NCBI RefSeq assembly: GCF_004138285.1
Contig: NZ_SCFN01000008.1
Coordinates: 246,278 to 310,277 of the forward strand
Reading direction: 5' to 3'
Source: Gottfriedia acidiceleris
GTDB lineage: Bacteria > Bacillota > Bacilli > Bacillales > Bacillaceae_G
Length of the DNA: 64,000 nucleotides
This document shows, in pieces, positions 60,732 through 64,000 of this stretch (position 1 is the stretch's first letter; the number at the start of each line of letters is the position of its first letter). A model generated the notes under the pieces. The model saw nothing but the letters and a program-made list of their open reading frames with translations, searched no databases and was not told where the DNA came from. Position numbers and translations under genes: made by a program.

Positions 60732-62215
60732 ATGTTGCCTTACTGATTATCTTTTTTATTGGGGCCGTTGCATTATACTTAGGGATTCGCGCGAGTCGTG
60801 GGAAAGAAATGAATGTAAATGAGTTTGCGGTAGGGAATAAAGGATTCGGTACAATATTCGTATTCTTATTAATTGCTGGTGAAGTTTATACGACTTTTAC
60901 TTTTTTAGGCGGCAGCGGCTGGGCCTATTCAAATGGTGCGGCAGCTTATTATGTACCAGCATATATTTGCTTGGCTTATGTACTTTCCTATTGGATTATC
61001 CCAAAAATTTGGCGTTTTGCAAAGAAGAATGATGTTATTTCACAGCCTCAATACTTTATGAAAACTTATAATAGTAAGGCTTTAGGTATGGTTGTAGCTT
61101 TCATCGGTTTAATCGCACTTGTGCCGTACATAGTAATCCAATTAAAAGGATTAGGGATTATCGTATCCGAAGCTTCTTATGGTGTTATTACGCCATTAAT
61201 TGCTTCTACAATCGGTGCAGTTATTGTTACAATTTATGTTATTAACTCAGGTATCCATGGATCTGCTTGGAATGCGGTATTAAAAGATATTTTAATCTTA
61301 TTTGTCATTGTATTCTTAGGTATCTATATTCCTTATCACTATTTTGGAGGAATTCGACAATTATTTGAAGCTGTCCAAACAGTTAAGCCAGAAGCTTTAA
61401 CATTCGCATCTGAAGGTTATAGTATGCCTTGGTTTATTTCGACAATTGTTCTAAATGCGTTTGGTTTTTACCTTTTACCACAATCTTTTAGTGTCGTATT
61501 AGCAGCTAAAAGTGAACGTGCATTAAAGAAAAATGCAATCACATTGCCTTTGTACACAATCTTAATTTTATTTGCCTTCTTTATTGGATTTGCCGCAATC
61601 ATTCAAGTGCCAGGATTACAAGGACCTGAAGGTGATCTTTCTCTTTTACGTCTTACTATGAAAACATTTGATCCTTGGTTTGTAGGAATTGTTGGTGGGG
61701 CAGGACTTTTAACTGCATTAGTTCCTGTATCTGTAATGGTTATGTCTGGAGCAGTAGGGTTAATGACAGGATTTTACAAATTAATTAAGCCAAACTCAAG
61801 TGATCGTCAGCAACTGAATGTATCTAAATTATTTGTTTTATTTATTATTTTAGTAGCGTATGTATTTACTATTACGGGCGGAGAAGCGTTGGCTGTTTTA
61901 AACATAATGTCGTATGGTTTAATTACTCAATTAGTGCCAGCACTGATCTTCGGTTTCTTTAACACAAAACTAATGAATAAGTACGGTGCGATTGCTGGTA
62001 TTATTACAGGGGTTTCCATCGTATTATTTAATGCAATAACTTCATTTAAATTAGTTAATATTTTCCCTAATATTCCAAGTTCAATTAATGATATTAACAT
62101 TGGATTTGTAGCAATTGGCATTAATATTATCATCAGTGTGGGCGTAAGTTTAGTAACTAACGCATTGGTTGAAAGAGAAAAAGCTGAGCAAGGAGCAGAA
62201 GAAATTGCCCAATAA
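60728..62215 (+). CDS. Sodium:solute symporter (SSS family)
   Basis: A 495-aa transporter with about 13 membrane helices, of the solute:Na+ symporter family (LeuT fold; YhjB/PanF-like). Residues such as the G-E-V-Y-T-T-F-T-F-L-G-G-S-G-W segment in the second helix and FYLLPQSFSVVLAAKSERAL in the eighth-helix region are typical of this branch. Its start overlaps the DUF3311 stop by 4 bases. It should import the substrate used by the amidohydrolase and carbamoylase genes around it. Family members carry pantothenate, proline, carboxylates or nucleobase derivatives; the actual solute is not known. Confidence 0.85.
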   Translation: MNVALLIIFFIGAVALYLGIRASRGKEMNVNEFAVGNKGFGTIFVFLLIAGEVYTTFTFLGGSGWAYSNGAAAYYVPAYICLAYVLSYWIIPKIWRFAKKNDVISQPQYFMKTYNSKALGMVVAFIGLIALVPYIVIQLKGLGIIVSEASYGVITPLIASTIGAVIVTIYVINSGIHGSAWNAVLKDILILFVIVFLGIYIPYHYFGGIRQLFEAVQTVKPEALTFASEGYSMPWFISTIVLNAFGFYLLPQSFSVVLAAKSERALKKNAITLPLYTILILFAFFIGFAAIIQVPGLQGPEGDLSLLRLTMKTFDPWFVGIVGGAGLLTALVPVSVMVMSGAVGLMTGFYKLIKPNSSDRQQLNVSKLFVLFIILVAYVFTITGGEALAVLNIMSYGLITQLVPALIFGFFNTKLMNKYGAIAGIITGVSIVLFNAITSFKLVNIFPNIPSSINDINIGFVAIGINIIISVGVSLVTNALVEREKAEQGAEEIAQ

Positions 62216-62232
62216 TTAAAGGAGGCCTTCAT

Positions 62233-63459
62233 ATGATAAAGACGAATGCTAATCGGCTTCAAAAATTAATTGAGTTGTTTAGTGAATACGGTAAAACGGA
62301 AAACAATGGAGTAACTAGACTAGCATTATCTGCTGAAGATATTGCTGCAAGGAAGAAGTTTCAAGAGTTATGTGAAGAAGTGGGAATGACAGTAAAGTAT
62401 GATGATATGGGGAATATGTATGCTACTTTACCAGGGAAACAAAACTTGCCTCCAATTGTAATTGGTTCCCATTTGGACTCAGTTATTAAGGGAGGACGTT
62501 TCGACGGCGTACTAGGTGTACTCACAGCTTTAGAGACTGTTTATACAATAATAGATGAAAAGATTGAGTTAGATTACCCAATTACAGTTGTCAATTTTAC
62601 AAATGAAGAAGGGGCAAGATTTGAGCCATCTCTTATGTCTTCTGGAGTGCTATCAGGTAAATTTGATAAAAAGAAGATGATCGCTTCTACAGATAAAAAT
62701 GGAATTACATTCGCAAAATCACTAAATGAAAGCGGTTTCGAAGGTTCTGAAGCAAATCGCTTAACAGAAGCTAGCGCGTATATCGAACTACATATTGAAC
62801 AAGGACCTGTACTAGAGCGTAAAAACTTAGATATCGGAGTTGTAGAAGGTGTATTAGGAATGGTATGCTATGAAATCTCTGTATTTGGAGAATCCAACCA
62901 TGCAGGTACGACGCCAATCAGCATGCGCAAAGATCCGATGTTCACTGCTGCTAATGTGGTGGTAGATTTACAAAAGCAGTTACAAAGACTAGATTCAGAG
63001 CTCGTTTACACAATCGGTCGTATAAATGCATATCCAAATATTCATACGGTCATTCCTTCAGAAGTAACCTTTACTTTAGAGGCGAGACATAAGGATCCGA
63101 GTGTTATCGCAGAAGTTACACGAATGGTGGAAGAGCTGCCAGGAAATATAAGTGGCTGTCCAATCAAATCCACACGCCTATGGGATCGAGACACAGTTGA
63201 CTTTGATGAAGAAGTCGTAAATGCTGTGGAATATGCTTGCAAAGAGCTAGGGTATAAAGAAAATCGTATGTATAGCGGTGCCGGCCACGATGCTCAATTC
63301 ATTGCTTCCTATATCCCAACAGCTATGATTTTTGTCCCAAGTATAAATGGATATAGTCATCGTGAAGATGAATTAACTTCATATGAGGATTGTGCTAAAG
63401 GAGCGAATGTGTTACTTAATAGTGTGTTAAAACTATGCGTTGAGAAAGTGAATAAATAG
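62233..63459 (+). CDS. M20 zinc-dependent carbamoylase (allantoate / beta-ureidopropionate amidohydrolase type)
   Basis: A 408-aa binuclear zinc hydrolase. GSHLDSVIKGGRFDGVLGV carries the first metal ligands, NEEGARFEPSLMSSGVLSG the catalytic Glu and next ligand, HIEQGPVLE another, and SGAGHDAQF the last. The lid domain (residues about 210-325) has the FGESNHAGTTP hinge. These mark the N-carbamoyl-L-amino acid hydrolase / beta-ureidopropionase / allantoate amidohydrolase branch of M20. The ATG has AAAGGAGG upstream. With the omega-aminotransferase and MmsA genes nearby, release of beta-alanine or a relative from its N-carbamoyl form is the most consistent role; allantoate remains possible because of PucR. 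Confidence 0.86.
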   Translation: MIKTNANRLQKLIELFSEYGKTENNGVTRLALSAEDIAARKKFQELCEEVGMTVKYDDMGNMYATLPGKQNLPPIVIGSHLDSVIKGGRFDGVLGVLTALETVYTIIDEKIELDYPITVVNFTNEEGARFEPSLMSSGVLSGKFDKKKMIASTDKNGITFAKSLNESGFEGSEANRLTEASAYIELHIEQGPVLERKNLDIGVVEGVLGMVCYEISVFGESNHAGTTPISMRKDPMFTAANVVVDLQKQLQRLDSELVYTIGRINAYPNIHTVIPSEVTFTLEARHKDPSVIAEVTRMVEELPGNISGCPIKSTRLWDRDTVDFDEEVVNAVEYACKELGYKENRMYSGAGHDAQFIASYIPTAMIFVPSINGYSHREDELTSYEDCAKGANVLLNSVLKLCVEKVNK

Positions 63460-63489
63460 GGTTTTCTTATATATAGTAGGAAAGAATTT

Positions 63490-63534
63490 TAAATGAAAAT
63501 GGCCGAATGATTTCGTCTATTTTCATTTTTTTGT
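63490..63534 (+). terminator. Terminator of the catabolic operon
   Basis: AAATGAAAAT pairs with ATTTTCATTT, then a T-run, just after the M20 gene. Confidence 0.8.
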
Positions 63535-63576
63535 ATTAGCTCTTTATATTAAAATGATATTTTCTAAAATCCAAGT

Positions 63577-63609
63577 ACTCTCTAAAAGTAAATAGAGAGT
63601 CTTATTTTT
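63577..63609 (+). terminator. Second terminator-like hairpin before pstS
   Basis: ACTCTCTA pairs with TAGAGAGT, followed by CTTATTTTTA. Confidence 0.6.
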
Positions 63610-63636
63610 ATCATTAAATGATCTTCCTATCCCAAC

Positions 63637-63675
63637 TTTACGAATTATTTACAATCGTTTAAAACTAGGTTAATT
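63637..63675. promoter_or_regulatory. PhoP-box-like direct repeats
   Basis: TTTACG (63637), TTTACA (63648), TTTAAA (63658) and TTAATT (63670) are spaced 10-12 bases apart, like the TTAACA-type repeats bound by PhoP in bacilli. They lie 60-100 bases upstream of pstS, a known phosphate-starvation gene. Confidence 0.6.
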
Positions 63676-63735
63676 ATTCTTTTCTATAGTTAGAGATGTA
63701 GAAAATAATAATTTTCCTTAGGAGGACAAACAATA

Positions 63736-64000
63736 ATGAAACGTGGATTAAAATTAACATTTGCAGCAATGGCTATTACAGGTATGTTAGCGGGATGTTC
63801 TAATAAAGATGAAAAAACAACTGGCAAGACTAGTACAGATGATAAAAAAGTAGAATTAACAGGAACAATTGGTGCTGCAGGATCAACAGCATTACAACCA
63901 CTAGCTGACGAAGCAGCTACTGAATTTATGGCGAAGTACCCACAAGTATCAATTACAGTTCAAGGTGGCGGTAGTGGTACTGGTGTAAACCAAGTATCTA
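63736..64000 (+). CDS. pstS: Phosphate ABC transporter substrate-binding lipoprotein, 3' end cut
   Basis: The first 88 codons are present; the frame is open at the window end. The ATG follows AGGAGG. The lipoprotein signal peptide ends in the lipobox LAGC (about residues 17-20), and after an Asp/Lys/Thr-rich linker the phosphate-binding domain begins GTIGAAGSTALQPLA, with GGGSGTGVNQ, both characteristic of PstS. It binds phosphate outside the membrane and hands it to PstCAB, presumably encoded beyond the window. Confidence 0.92.
   Translation, partial: MKRGLKLTFAAMAITGMLAGCSNKDEKTTGKTSTDDKKVELTGTIGAAGSTALQPLADEAATEFMAKYPQVSITVQGGGSGTGVNQVS

Noticed and set aside
1..64000. CRISPR arrays, tRNA or rRNA genes, toxin-antitoxin or known anti-phage systems
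   Set aside because: I saw no regularly spaced exact repeats, no cloverleaf or rRNA signatures, and no recognisable defence nucleases, Cas proteins or paired toxin-antitoxin frames.

Overview
The window comes from a low-GC Gram-positive bacterium of the family Bacillaceae. The basis is AT-rich codon use, strong AGGAGG-type ribosome binding sites with frequent GTG/TTG starts, and a block of genes recognisable from Bacillus subtilis (YfkD, Cax/YfkE, YfkAB, PdaA/YfjS, AlkA-like YfjP, RlmD-like YfjO). The species cannot be fixed from this sequence alone.

Region A (1-16.9 kb, all on +) is a cell-wall polymer locus. It runs: a partial DHHW-family protein likely linked to polymer acylation; two UDP-sugar 4-epimerases; two GT4 glycosyltransferases; two ~920-residue proteins that each fuse a GT2 glycosyltransferase to a TagB/TagF-type glycerophosphotransferase domain; a UDP-ManNAc dehydrogenase (WecC); a TagG/TagH-type ABC exporter; GalU; and a VanZ-like membrane protein. 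Together they predict an exported glycan containing an N-acetylated hexuronate and polyol-phosphate units.

Region B (17-31.8 kb) is mostly conserved chromosomal backbone: an MBL-fold hydrolase, a PNPOx-like stress protein, Cax, a YczE-like membrane protein, YfkD, YfkAB, a small SE1561-like protein, class I fumarase, PdaA, AlkA-like glycosylase and RlmD. It carries two intrusions: an Lrp/AsnC gene cut off by a Bacillaceae-type dispersed repeat, and a third GT2-TagF fusion on the minus strand between pdaA and the glycosylase gene.

Region C (31.8-48 kb) is an accessory region directly downstream of rlmD. It holds two very large secreted subtilases (one with a C-terminal dockerin), a GC-rich NHL beta-propeller gene, a D-Ala-D-Ala carboxypeptidase, a ScdA/RIC di-iron repair protein, an ASCH-domain protein, and decayed elements (IS3-type remnant, Crp/Fnr pseudogene, probable group II intron fragment). 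The main unexpected find is here. Three scars (~32.1, ~40.4 and ~47.7 kb) each pair a terminator with the decayed 3' end of a serine-recombinase-like gene on the opposite strand, and two of them also carry an rlmD-like 3' end. This is what serial integration at the 3' end of an rlmD/rumA gene, followed by decay, would leave behind.

Region D (48-64 kb) begins with an amidohydrolase and a multi-modular secreted amylopullulanase under two CcpA/LacI-type operators. It continues with a PucR-controlled catabolic cluster: semialdehyde dehydrogenase, omega-aminotransferase, PucR, YtcJ-type amidohydrolase, DUF3311 protein, sodium:solute symporter and carbamoylase-type M20 hydrolase. This looks like uptake and breakdown of a cyclic or N-carbamoyl amide through a beta-amino acid to a semialdehyde and an acyl-CoA. 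The window ends inside pstS, which is preceded by PhoP-box-like repeats.
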